Below are positions 24,051-32,506 of a DNA stretch of 64,000 bases, one piece after another. Numbering within the stretch: the first letter of the stretch is position 1; each line of letters starts with the position of its first letter. The notes beneath the pieces are model-generated. The model had not been told where the DNA came from and ran no database searches. It worked only from the letters and a program-made list of their open reading frames with translations. Position numbers and translations under genes: made by a program. Source of the stretch: Paracoccus haematequi (GTDB taxonomy: Bacteria; Pseudomonadota; Alphaproteobacteria; Rhodobacterales; Rhodobacteraceae); the NCBI RefSeq assembly GCF_900631945.1, contig NZ_UZWE01000014.1, forward strand, positions 37,113 through 101,112, written 5' to 3'.

Positions 24051-25120
24051 GCGGCCTGGGTCCGTCTGGCAAGCGCGTCGCGATAGATCTCGGCCATCTG
24101 CTCGGCCATCGCGGCGGGGGTATAGCGGGCGGCGCGCTGACGGGCGGATTTGCCTCGGGCAGCGTGGCAAGCCGGGTCGGCGAGAAGCGCGGCGATGGCG
24201 TCGGCAAAGCCCTGCGCGTCGCCAGGCGCAACGAAGGAAGCCGCTCCGTCCCAGAGTTCGCGAAAGGTCGGAAGGTCCGACAGCACCAGCGGGCAACCGG
24301 CCTGCGCGGCTTCCAGGACCGCCAGGCCAAAGGGCTCGAACCGGGCGGCGCTGACAAAGACCGGGCGGCGGGCCAGCCAGCGACCGATGACCTCGGCGGG
24401 CAGGGGGCCGGTGGCTTGCAGATGCGTGGGCGTCACTGCCCCGCCATGCGGCGCGCGAGTGGCGCCGATGGCGACGAAGGGCGCATTCAGCCGCGCGGCA
24501 ACGGCGTCCAGGGTGGCGGTGTCCTTGACCTCGTCCCAAAGCCTGCCGACCGTCAGCGCGCCGGGAAACGGCTGCGCCGGGGGCAGGGGCAGGGCGGTGC
24601 GGCCGTTATGGACCACCGCCGGCAGCAAGGGCAGGCCGTAGCGGCGGGCCGTCGCCTCGGCATAGGCGCGGGTCGGCGCCACCACGCGGTCGGCGGCGCG
24701 CAGGCCCCGGCCGACCAGTTCGGGCAGCCAGGCCAGCGCCGGATCGACCGCACCGCCGCGCGCCGCGTCCCACCAGGTGCCAAGGCAGCCGTGGTTCACG
24801 GCGACGACCGGCCGGTCATGGCGCGCCACGGCCAGAGCCGGGGCGTTCAGATGCACCAGATCCGCGCCCTCCTGGTGCACCATCCGCGCGACCGCATCCG
24901 CCGCCGCCAGCACCGGCGCGGGACCGTCGCTGAGCCAATCGAGCGGCAGGCCGGTTTCGATCAGCCGCACCCCCACCGCCTCGGCCGCGGCACGCTGATC
25001 GGGGTCGGGCGCAGGGCCCAGGACCGCCAGCACCACCTCGACCCGCAGGGCGGTGGCGAGTTCCAGCGCATAGGCCCAGACCCCGCCCATCGCGTCGGTG
25101 GTCATCAGCACCCGCATCAT
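24047..25120 (-). CDS. GT4-family glycosyltransferase
   Basis: A 357-residue GT-B retaining glycosyltransferase. The N-terminal DAMGGVWAYALELATAL is the glycine-rich acceptor-side loop. TVGRLWDEVKD and the C-terminal SAARFEPFGLAVLEAAQAGCPLVLSDLPTFRELW carry the E-x7-E donor motif of GT4 enzymes. The first of two adjacent ATG codons (25120) overlaps the upstream stop as ATGA and was chosen. Acceptor unknown; it may start the chain extended by the three CgeB-like enzymes. Confidence 0.87.
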   Translation of the reverse strand: MMRVLMTTDAMGGVWAYALELATALRVEVVLAVLGPAPDPDQRAAAEAVGVRLIETGLPLDWLSDGPAPVLAAADAVARMVHQEGADLVHLNAPALAVARHDRPVVAVNHGCLGTWWDAARGGAVDPALAWLPELVGRGLRAADRVVAPTRAYAEATARRYGLPLLPAVVHNGRTALPLPPAQPFPGALTVGRLWDEVKDTATLDAVAARLNAPFVAIGATRAPHGGAVTPTHLQATGPLPAEVIGRWLARRPVFVSAARFEPFGLAVLEAAQAGCPLVLSDLPTFRELWDGAASFVAPGDAQGFADAIAALLADPACHAARGKSARQRAARYTPAAMAEQMAEIYRDALARRTQAA

Positions 25121-26202
25121 GCCGACTTCGCCAAGGGCTGGCCGATGGGCAGGTTGATCCCGCCCTCGGCGGCCAGCCATTGCGTCAGCCTTGTCACGCC
25201 CTCTTGCCAGTCCAGCTTGGGCGACAGGTCCAGCGCCTGGTCCGCCGCGCGGGTGTCGGCGACGAAATACCGCTGGTCGCCCGCCCGCCAGTCGGAATAG
25301 GCGATGTCCACCGGGCGGCCGATGATCCGGCCCACGAAGGCCAGAAGCTGGCGCAGGCTGACCGCGTTGGCGGGCCCGCCGCCCAGGTTGAAGACCCGGC
25401 CGGACACCTGGTCGATTCGGTCCCAGGCCGCCAGATAGGCCTCGACCGCGTTCGAGACGTCCAGGATGTCGCGCACCTGGCAGCCATCGCCGAACAGCGT
25501 GATCTGCTGGCCCTTCAGCGCGCGGATCAGGAAATGGGCGACCCAGCCCTGATCCTCGGTTCCCATCTGGCGCTGGCCATAGATGCAGGACATGCGCAAC
25601 ACGCAGGTGGGCACGCCGAAGCTGCGGGCATAGTCCAGCACATACTGGTCCGCCGCGCCCTTGGAACAGCCATAGGGGGTGTGGAAATCCAGCGGCCGGG
25701 CCTCGCCGATGCCGTGGTCGCGCACCTGGGCGTCGGTCGGAAGGTAAGCCTCGCCCTCCAGCGCGAAATCCAGATCGGCCAGGTCGCCATAGACCTTGTT
25801 CGTCGAGGCAAAGACCAGCGGCGTGCCGTCGCCCTTGGCGCGGAGCGCCTCCAGCAGGTTCATCGTGCCGATCAGGTTGATGGTCATGTCCTCGACCGGC
25901 TCGACCATGCTGGTGGTCACGGCGACCTGGGCCGCAAGGTGAAAGACTGCCTTTGCTTCGCGCGCGGCAGCGGCCATGCGGGCGGCGTCGCGGATGTCGG
26001 CCCGGACATGCTCGATCCGGTCGCCGTGGCGATCTTGCAGCCAGGCGAGGTTGCGTTCCACCCCCGGCCGGGTCATGGCGTCATAGACGATGACCCGGTG
26101 CCCGTCGCCCGCCAGGCGGTCGGCCAGGTTCGAGCCGATGAAGCCCGCGCCGCCGGTGACCAGCACCGGGCGCGGATCGGCGGATGCGTCGGTCCTGGCC
26201 AT
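25117..26202 (-). CDS. NAD-dependent epimerase, CDP-paratose 2-epimerase-like
   Basis: A 361-residue extended SDR. The Rossmann motif is VTGGAGFIGSNLADRLAGDGH. STNKVYGD holds the catalytic Thr, and YGCSKGAADQY is the Y-x-x-x-K site. LRMSCIYGQRQMGTEDQGWVAHF matches CDP-paratose 2-epimerase/UDP-sugar epimerases with large loops. The start MARTDAS shares one base with the upstream stop (TGATG). The CDP-sugar assignment is by resemblance only; a UDP-sugar 4-epimerase is possible. Confidence 0.82.
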   Translation of the reverse strand: MARTDASADPRPVLVTGGAGFIGSNLADRLAGDGHRVIVYDAMTRPGVERNLAWLQDRHGDRIEHVRADIRDAARMAAAAREAKAVFHLAAQVAVTTSMVEPVEDMTINLIGTMNLLEALRAKGDGTPLVFASTNKVYGDLADLDFALEGEAYLPTDAQVRDHGIGEARPLDFHTPYGCSKGAADQYVLDYARSFGVPTCVLRMSCIYGQRQMGTEDQGWVAHFLIRALKGQQITLFGDGCQVRDILDVSNAVEAYLAAWDRIDQVSGRVFNLGGGPANAVSLRQLLAFVGRIIGRPVDIAYSDWRAGDQRYFVADTRAADQALDLSPKLDWQEGVTRLTQWLAAEGGINLPIGQPLAKSA

Positions 26203-27317
26203 CACGCCACCAGCCCGCGCTTGTCCAGTTCCGCCCGCGCCTGTTCGACCCGGTCCACGGCCGTCTGGCTGGCGACCCATTCGGCCAGTTCGGCCAGCCC
26301 CTCGCGGAAATCGGTCTGCGCGGTGAAGCCCAGCGTTTCGGCGGCAAGCGTCGTGTCGCAGAAGCAATGGCGGATGTCGCCGATGCGGGCCTTGCCGACG
26401 ATCTGCGGCTCCAGCGCGTTGCGGCCCATGGCGCGGCCCAGTTCCCGCGCGACCTCGGTCACGGAACGGTCGTTGCCCGAACCGATATTGAAGGTGCCGC
26501 CCGCCGCCTGCGGCAGGGACAGCGCCTCGGCAAAGGCGCGGGCCACGTCCGAGACATGGACGAAATCGCGGCGCTGCTCGCCATCCTCGAAGATCATCGG
26601 CGCCTGACCGTTCAGATAGCGCGAGGCAAAGATCGCCAGCACCCCGGTATAAGGGTTCGACAGCGCCTGTCCGGGGCCGAAGACGTTGAACAGCCGCAGG
26701 CACACGCCCTCGATCCCGTAGGGCGCGGTCATGATATGGGTGGTGCGTTCCTGCACGTATTTGTTCAGCGCATAGATCGAGGCGAGATTCGGCTGCTTCC
26801 ATTCCGGCGTCGCCACCGGGGTCAGCGGTCGGCCCTGCGCGTCCACCGGGTCCCATTGCTTCAGCCCGTCGCGGATGCCCACGCGCTCGGCATCCTGGAC
26901 CATCCCGCCGTCGGCATCCTTGTAAAGCCCCTCGCCATAGATCGACATCGACGAGGCGGTGACGACCCGGCGGACGGGATTGTCGATCAGCTTTTCGAAC
27001 AGCACGGCGGTGCCCACGTCGTTCGTCGAGGTATAGCGCTCGACCTCGTACATGGACTGGCCCACGCCCACCTCGGCGGCCAGGTGGATGACGCTGTCCA
27101 TGCCCTGCAGCGCGCGGCCCACCGCATCGCGGTCGCGCACGTCGCCCTGGATGAATTCGGCCTCGGGGTTCAGCGCGTCGGGACGCGAGGCACCCTCGCC
27201 ATGGACCTGCGGGATCAGCGCATCGAGGACGCGGACATGATGGCCGCGCCGCAGCAATTCGTCGGTGACGAAGCGCCCGATGAACCCCGCGCCTCCGGTG
27301 ATCAGAACCTTTTCCAC
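26202..27317 (-). CDS. NAD-dependent epimerase/dehydratase, first gene of the glycan operon
   Basis: A 371-residue extended SDR with TGGAGFIGRFVTDELLRRGHHV, the active-site SSMSIYGEG and YALNKYVQE (Y-x-x-x-K), and a C-terminal substrate domain including DGEQRRDFVHVSDVARAF. An insertion of about 35 residues after the Ser motif (PVDAQGRPLTPVATPEWKQP) is unusual for GalE-like proteins. The only plausible start is GTG at 27317 after GAGGGG. It faces the plus-strand phosphatase/methyltransferase operon across 130 bp. It probably makes an unusual nucleotide sugar; the exact reaction is unknown. Confidence 0.83.
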   Translation of the reverse strand: MEKVLITGGAGFIGRFVTDELLRRGHHVRVLDALIPQVHGEGASRPDALNPEAEFIQGDVRDRDAVGRALQGMDSVIHLAAEVGVGQSMYEVERYTSTNDVGTAVLFEKLIDNPVRRVVTASSMSIYGEGLYKDADGGMVQDAERVGIRDGLKQWDPVDAQGRPLTPVATPEWKQPNLASIYALNKYVQERTTHIMTAPYGIEGVCLRLFNVFGPGQALSNPYTGVLAIFASRYLNGQAPMIFEDGEQRRDFVHVSDVARAFAEALSLPQAAGGTFNIGSGNDRSVTEVARELGRAMGRNALEPQIVGKARIGDIRHCFCDTTLAAETLGFTAQTDFREGLAELAEWVASQTAVDRVEQARAELDKRGLVA

Positions 27318-27447
27318 TTGCCCCTCGCTCGTGTTTTCAGAAAGGATGTTCCTCTCAGGACCGTGACCTAAAGGCCGACATGCGGATTTGGTTCCACCTT
27401 CTTCATCTTTGTTGCCGGTGCGGCAAAGCCTCGCGCTGCCCCGCGGC

Positions 27448-28044
27448 ATGAGCGTTCTGGTCGGCCTGGTGCGCCACGGCGCGCATGACGATCTGGGCAC
27501 ATGGCTGAGCGGGCGAACCCGCGATATCGCGCTGAATGCGGCGGGCCGGGACCAGACGGCGGCACTGGCACGGCGGCTGGCCGGACGGGGCATCGCCGCC
27601 GTCCACACAAGCCCTCGCCGCCGCACGGTCGAGACTGCCGCGATCCTGGGGCAGGGGTTGGGCCTGACCCCCGAGCCCCAGCCCGCCTGGGACGAGGTTG
27701 ACTTCGGCGCCTGGTCCGGCGCGCGCTTTGCCGATCTCGAGGGCGATCCGGCATGGCGGCACTGGAACGCCGCCCGCGCCACCGCACCCACGCCGGGGGG
27801 CGAGACGATGGCCGCGGGGGCGGATCGGGCGCTGGCGCATCTGCACCGGCTGGCGGAACGGGGCGGCGGCGGGCCGGTCCTTTGCGTCAGCCATTGCGAC
27901 GTGATCCGGGGGGTGATCGCGCGGGTGCTGGGCCTGGGCCTCGACAACATTCTGCGGTTCGAGATTGGACCCGCATCCGTCAGTTGGGTGTTGTCGCATG
28001 GACAGGGCACGGCCCAGGTCCTGACCCTGAATGGCACCGAGTGA
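27448..28044 (+). CDS. Histidine phosphatase superfamily protein
   Basis: A 198-residue phosphoglycerate-mutase-like phosphatase. The phospho-acceptor His is in LVRHGAHDD near residue 9, with SPRRRTVETA (the conserved Arg) and the second catalytic His in SHCDVIRG. It heads the plus-strand set with a methyltransferase, a glycosidase-like protein and inositol-phosphate synthase. A role in dephosphorylating inositol 1-phosphate or a sugar phosphate is attractive but only inferred; cobalamin-type phosphatases belong to the same superfamily. The start ATG has a weak RBS. Confidence 0.82.
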   Translation: MSVLVGLVRHGAHDDLGTWLSGRTRDIALNAAGRDQTAALARRLAGRGIAAVHTSPRRRTVETAAILGQGLGLTPEPQPAWDEVDFGAWSGARFADLEGDPAWRHWNAARATAPTPGGETMAAGADRALAHLHRLAERGGGGPVLCVSHCDVIRGVIARVLGLGLDNILRFEIGPASVSWVLSHGQGTAQVLTLNGTE

Positions 28045-28055
28045 TGGGATGACCC

Positions 28056-28844
28056 ATGAACGCACCGACAATCGAGCACAGGATTCAAGAGCTTGGCTCC
28101 TGGTTCCAGAACCTTGACCTGAACGGCGTCCGCACCGCGCCCGATCATTTCCTGGGCGATTATCCCGCCGACAAGTTCTCGCGCTTCTCGCATCTGGTGC
28201 CCGAGGACCTGACCGGCAGGACGGTCCTGGACATCGGCTGCAACGCCGGCTTCTACAGCTTCGAGATGCGCCGGCGGGGCGCGGCGCGGGTCTTGGGGAT
28301 CGACACCGACGCGCGCTATCTGGCGCAGGCCTGCTTTGCCGCCGAGGTGCTGGATGTGGGCGGGGTCGAGTTCCGGCAGATGGGCGTCTATGACGTGGCT
28401 GCCCTGGGCGAACGCTTCGATCTGGTGGTGTTCATGGGGGTGCTTTACCACCTGCGCCACCCGCTGCTGGCGCTGGATCTGATCCGCGCCCATGTGGCGG
28501 ACGACCTGATGCTGTTCCAGACCCTGACACGCGGTCCCGACAGCGTGGCCCAGCCGGCCGAGGATTACAACTTTTCCGAGGACGCCCAGTTCCAGCAGCC
28601 CGACTGGCCGCGCATGGCCTTCATCGAACATCAATGGGCGCATGACTGGACGAACTGGTGGGTGCCGAACCGGGCGGGGGTCGAGGCGATGCTGCGCGCC
28701 TCGGGCTTTGCCATCGAGGCGGGCCCCGCCGACGAGGTCTATCTGTGCCGCGCGGCAGAGGTGCCCTTTGCCCAGTACGGGCCCGCCGCCGTCTATCCCG
28801 CCCGACCCGAGTCCGACACCAGCCAAGGAGACGCCGCGCAATGA
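28056..28844 (+). CDS. SAM-dependent methyltransferase, Rta_06860-like
   Basis: A 262-residue class I methyltransferase. Motif I is VLDIGCNAGFYSFEMRRRGA, followed by GIDTDARYL. VVFMGVLYHLRHPLLALD resembles the tRNA-mo5U34 (CmoB-like) fold. The C-terminal WWVPNRAGVEAMLRASGF is typical of this subfamily, which I recognise as the TIGR04290-type proteins of unknown substrate (recall, not checked). The stop overlaps the next gene by 4 bp. A sugar- or cyclitol-modifying O-methyltransferase is the most likely role given the neighbours. Confidence 0.82.
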   Translation: MNAPTIEHRIQELGSWFQNLDLNGVRTAPDHFLGDYPADKFSRFSHLVPEDLTGRTVLDIGCNAGFYSFEMRRRGAARVLGIDTDARYLAQACFAAEVLDVGGVEFRQMGVYDVAALGERFDLVVFMGVLYHLRHPLLALDLIRAHVADDLMLFQTLTRGPDSVAQPAEDYNFSEDAQFQQPDWPRMAFIEHQWAHDWTNWWVPNRAGVEAMLRASGFAIEAGPADEVYLCRAAEVPFAQYGPAAVYPARPESDTSQGDAAQ

Positions 28845-29785
28845 TCGAAGCCGCGATGATCTGGAACGAGCCGAACAACAAGTCCCACTGGGACCCCGAA
28901 CTGGACCCGGACTGGTCGCGCTTCGGCCAATGCGTCACCCTGGCCGGCCAGGCGATCCGCGCCGTGAACCCGGACCTGACGCGCGTTCTGGGCGGCATGT
29001 CGCCGATCGATCAGTTATGGGTGCAGCGGATGCAGGGTCACGGCGCGCTGGATCATGTGGATGTGGTGGCGGTGCACGGCTTTCCGCTGGACTGGAACCT
29101 GTGGCAGATCCACGAATGGCCCGCCAAGGTGGCCGAGATCGAGGCCGTGACCGACAAGCCCGTCTGGGTGACCGAGGTGGGTGTCGGCAGCTTCGGCGCC
29201 GAAGAGGTGCAGGTCTTCGGCGTGCAGAAGACCGCCGAGCTGCTGGTCGGCCGCGTGCCGCGCATCTTCTGGTATTCGCTGTTCGACCTGCCGCAGGAAT
29301 GGGGCGCCACCACCCGGCACCGCGAGGCCGAGGGCAGCTCCTATTACCGGCATTTCTACATGGGCCTGATCCGCGCGGACGGCACGCCCAAGCCGGGGCT
29401 GGAGGCCTATGCGCCGCACGCCGCCGACATGGGGCTGATGCAGTGGTTCCATTACCAGGACCCGCGGCTTGACGATGCCGTGGCCTGGATGAAGCGCCTG
29501 GGCGTCCGGCACCTGCGCACGGGCCTGTCATGGGCCGACAGCTTCCGTCCCGACGCGCTTGGCTGGTTCGACCGGCAGATGGAGGCGCTGGCCGATTTCG
29601 ACACGACCGTGACCTTCTGCTTCACGCCGGAACACCTGGGTCCGGGCGCCCATCACACCAGCCCGCCGCACGATCCGCAGCAATTCGCCGATTTCTGTGC
29701 GGCCATGATTGAACGATATGCGCCCCAACGGGTTAAGGCCATGCCGGAGGCCGTGCCGACGGCGATCCAGTCGACCCTGACCTGA
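28841..29785 (+). CDS. Glycosidase-like (beta/alpha)8 protein without export signal
   Basis: A 314-residue protein resembling clan A glycoside hydrolases (GH39/GH5-like). MIWNEPNNKSHWDP matches the N-E-P acid/base motif and VWVTEVGVGSF holds a likely nucleophile Glu. FWYSLFDLPQEWG and a later VRHLRTGLSWADSF complete a barrel-like pattern. There is no signal peptide, so it is probably cytoplasmic, unlike degradative hydrolases. It starts inside the methyltransferase stop (ATGA) after AAGGAG. It may trim or transglycosylate a biosynthetic intermediate. The protein starts right at the N-E-P strand, so a normal barrel N-terminus is missing. Confidence 0.75.
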   Translation: MIEAAMIWNEPNNKSHWDPELDPDWSRFGQCVTLAGQAIRAVNPDLTRVLGGMSPIDQLWVQRMQGHGALDHVDVVAVHGFPLDWNLWQIHEWPAKVAEIEAVTDKPVWVTEVGVGSFGAEEVQVFGVQKTAELLVGRVPRIFWYSLFDLPQEWGATTRHREAEGSSYYRHFYMGLIRADGTPKPGLEAYAPHAADMGLMQWFHYQDPRLDDAVAWMKRLGVRHLRTGLSWADSFRPDALGWFDRQMEALADFDTTVTFCFTPEHLGPGAHHTSPPHDPQQFADFCAAMIERYAPQRVKAMPEAVPTAIQSTLT

Positions 29786-29796
29786 AGGCTGCGCCC

Positions 29797-30921
29797 ATGA
29801 AAGATGCCCCACCGACGATCAATATCGCCATCATCGGGGTCGGCAACTGCGCCAGTTCGCTGGTGCAGGGGCTGGCGCATTATGCAGGGCGCAACGATGC
29901 CACGGGGCTGATGCACCACAGCCTCGGGGGCTATCGACCCGACGACATCCGGGTGGTCGCGGCCTGGGACATCGACGCCCGCAAGGTCGGCTGCGACGTG
30001 GCGCAGGCGATCTTCGCCCTGCCGAACTGCACCGCCGTCTTCGCCCCCGAGGTGCCCGACACTGGCGCCGTGGTCCGCATGGGACGTATCCTGGACGGCG
30101 TGGCCGAGCATATGGCCGATTACCCCGAGGCGCGGACCTTCCTGCCCTCGGACGCCCCCGAACCCTCGCGTGAGCAGGTCGTGGCGGCGTTGCGGGATGC
30201 GCGGGTGGATGTGCTGATGAACTATCTGCCCGTCGGCAGCCAGAAGGCCACGGAATTCTATGCCGAATGCGCGCTGGAAGCGGGCGTGGCTTTCGTCAAC
30301 AACATCCCGGTCTTCATCGCCTCGGATCCGGTCTGGGCCGAGCGGTTCGAACAGGCGGGCGTGCCGATCATCGGCGACGACATCAAGGCCCAGCTGGGCG
30401 CGACCATTGTCCATCGCGTGCTGACCGACCTGTTCCGCAAGCGCGGCGTCAAGCTGTGCCGGACCTATCAGCTGAACACCGGCGGCAACACCGATTTCCT
30501 GAACATGGCGAACCATAAGCGTCTGGAGAAGAAGAAGATTTCCAAGACAGAGGCGGTGCAGTCGGTTTCGGCCGAGCGGATCGCGGACGACAACATCCAT
30601 ATCGGCCCGTCCGATTACGTTGCCTGGCAGAACGACAACAAGGTCTGTTTCCTGCGGATGGAGGGCGAGCTTTTCGGCGGCGTTCCCATGAACCTGGAAC
30701 TGCGCCTGTCGGTCGAGGACAGCCCGAATTCCGCAGGCGTCGCCATCGACATGATCCGCTGCGCGGCTATCGCGCGCGACAGGGGCCTTGCCGGACCTGT
30801 CATCGCGCCCGCCGCCTGGTTCTGCAAGCACCCGCCGCAGCAGATGACCGATGACGAGGCCTATGAGGCGGTCGAATCCTTCATCGCCGGCGGGTTGCCT
30901 GCCGCAGCGTCCCTGTCGTGA
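29797..30921 (+). CDS. ino1: myo-Inositol-1-phosphate synthase
   Basis: A 374-residue Ino1-family enzyme converting glucose 6-phosphate to inositol 1-phosphate. The NAD-binding loop is IGVGNCASSLVQGL. Conserved NYLPVGSQKATEFYAECA, GDDIKAQLGATIVHRVL, TYQLNTGGNTDFLNM and the Lys-rich KRLEKKKISKTEAV match the short bacterial/archaeal form. It sits 11 nt after the glycosidase-like gene. Inositol synthesis is uncommon in this group outside special metabolites, and the adjacent phosphatase and two dehydrogenases suggest a cyclitol building block. Confidence 0.93.
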   Translation: MKDAPPTINIAIIGVGNCASSLVQGLAHYAGRNDATGLMHHSLGGYRPDDIRVVAAWDIDARKVGCDVAQAIFALPNCTAVFAPEVPDTGAVVRMGRILDGVAEHMADYPEARTFLPSDAPEPSREQVVAALRDARVDVLMNYLPVGSQKATEFYAECALEAGVAFVNNIPVFIASDPVWAERFEQAGVPIIGDDIKAQLGATIVHRVLTDLFRKRGVKLCRTYQLNTGGNTDFLNMANHKRLEKKKISKTEAVQSVSAERIADDNIHIGPSDYVAWQNDNKVCFLRMEGELFGGVPMNLELRLSVEDSPNSAGVAIDMIRCAAIARDRGLAGPVIAPAAWFCKHPPQQMTDDEAYEAVESFIAGGLPAAASLS

Positions 30922-31475
30922 CCGCTGGCGGGGTGGCCTGGGGCGCCGCCGTCCCCCTCGATCTCTTCCAGCGCGTCCAGAACCTGTTCGGGATCGACGT
31001 TCTTTTCGACCTCCTGGGCCGCGCCTTCGTCGATCGGAACGTCAAGCCGTTCGGCCATGCGGTAGATCACGGAAGCCAGCTTGGTCAACTCGTCTTCGGT
31101 CAGCAGACTGACATGCAGGGTGAAATCGGCGCGGGCGTCGGCGCGCTGCTCTTCTCGCCGCTGGTTCATCAGGACGAACAGCGACAGGAAGATCGCTTCG
31201 GTCGAGGCCACCGAGCCGACCAGCCCCAGGCCTTCGCCGAAGGGGATCGGAATGGGGATCAGATCGGTCAGGACCAGCAGCGCGCCGCCGTAGAAGACGA
31301 CATGCAGCAGGATGAAGGTCATAGAGCCCGCGATCTTGGTGATCGTTTCCGCGATCCGCTCGCTGGGCGAGGCGCGGGCGTCCTCCTGACGGCGACGCTC
31401 GACCAGCCGCAGGATGTTGCTGGTCAACTGTTCCTTCATGCCCTCGCCGGAAGGGACGGGATCGTTACGGTCCAT
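30861..31475 (-). CDS. DUF1003-type membrane protein
   Basis: A 204-residue protein. A polar N-terminus (about 40 residues) precedes two hydrophobic spans, SMTFILLHVVFYGGALLVL and a second ending EAIFLSLFVLMNQ, then RREEQRADARADF, the typical DUF1003 block. The C-terminal half is helical and acidic. Its last 20 codons run antisense to the 3' end of ino1 (61-bp overlap), so the two transcripts converge. Start chosen at 31475; a start six codons earlier is possible. Function unknown. Confidence 0.82.
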   Translation of the reverse strand: MDRNDPVPSGEGMKEQLTSNILRLVERRRQEDARASPSERIAETITKIAGSMTFILLHVVFYGGALLVLTDLIPIPIPFGEGLGLVGSVASTEAIFLSLFVLMNQRREEQRADARADFTLHVSLLTEDELTKLASVIYRMAERLDVPIDEGAAQEVEKNVDPEQVLDALEEIEGDGGAPGHPASGHDRDAAAGNPPAMKDSTAS

Positions 31476-31540
31476 GACAGCCTCGCCATCCATGCCTTGC
31501 ACAAGGGACCGGGCGGCGGCTTGGTTCCGGGAGACGACAG

Positions 31541-32506
31541 ATGATTCAGACCATGCGCGCGGCGGTCCTCGACGGTCCGCAGCGGTTTTCCGTGGCCAGG
31601 GTGCCGGTGCCCCGGCCCGATCCGGGCGAGGTGCTGATCCGGCTGGAGGGCTGCGGCGTCTGCGCCTCGAACGTCGAGCCGTGGGAGGGCCAGCCCTGGT
31701 CCACCTGGCCCGGCGCGCCCGGCGGCATGGGGCACGAGGGCTGGGGCCGGATCGCGGCCCTGGGCGAGGGGGTGGGGGGCCTGTCCGTCGGGGACCGCGT
31801 GACCGCGCTGACCGAACGGTCCTATGCCGAATACGACACGGCCCCCGCCGCGATGGTGGTGCCGCTGCCCGCCAGCCTGGACGGGATGCCGGTTCCGGGC
31901 GAACCCGTGGCCTGCGCGCTGAACATCTTCGCGCGGTCGGACATCCGCGCCGGCCAGACGGTGGCGATCGTCGGCATCGGCTTTCTGGGCGCGATCCTGA
32001 CCCGGCTGGCAACGGACGCGGGGGCGCGCGTGATCGCCGTGTCGCGCCGGGCCGAGACGCTGGATCTGGCCCGCAGGATGGGTGCTTCGGAAACCATCCC
32101 CATGGACGACCACTGGCGCATCATCGAGGACGTGAGGCGCCTGACCGACGGGCACATGCCCCAGCGGGTGATCGAATGCGTGGGCAAGCAATGGCCGCTG
32201 GATCTGGCCGGGGACCTGGTGGCCGAGGGCGGGCGTCTGGTGATCGCGGGCTATCACCAGGACGGGCCGCGGCAGGTGAACATGCAGATGTGGAACTGGA
32301 AGGGCATCGACATCGCCAGCGCGCATGAACGCGACGCGGCCGTGCGCGTGGCGGGGCTGCGGGCGGCGGTGGATGCGCTGGCCCAGGGGCGGCTGGACCT
32401 TGGCCCGCTGCTGACCGGCTCCTATCCGCTGGAGGATCTGGGCGAGGCCCTGGCCGCGACCCGCGACAAGCCCGGCGGCTTCGTCAAGGCCTGGGTGGCG
32501 CTGTGA
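31541..32506 (+). CDS. Medium-chain dehydrogenase (MDR), zinc-type, specificity unknown
   Basis: A 321-residue MDR protein. The N-terminal catalytic half has GCGVCASNVEPW and GMGHEGWG with the GHE motif, and the Rossmann loop is VAIVGIGFLGAILTRLA. The four-Cys structural zinc lobe is missing, making it shorter than usual. It overlaps the following Gfo/Idh/MocA gene as GTGA, so the two are translationally coupled. Paired dehydrogenases beside ino1 recall inositol or aminocyclitol oxidation steps (inference). Confidence 0.82.
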   Translation: MIQTMRAAVLDGPQRFSVARVPVPRPDPGEVLIRLEGCGVCASNVEPWEGQPWSTWPGAPGGMGHEGWGRIAALGEGVGGLSVGDRVTALTERSYAEYDTAPAAMVVPLPASLDGMPVPGEPVACALNIFARSDIRAGQTVAIVGIGFLGAILTRLATDAGARVIAVSRRAETLDLARRMGASETIPMDDHWRIIEDVRRLTDGHMPQRVIECVGKQWPLDLAGDLVAEGGRLVIAGYHQDGPRQVNMQMWNWKGIDIASAHERDAAVRVAGLRAAVDALAQGRLDLGPLLTGSYPLEDLGEALAATRDKPGGFVKAWVAL

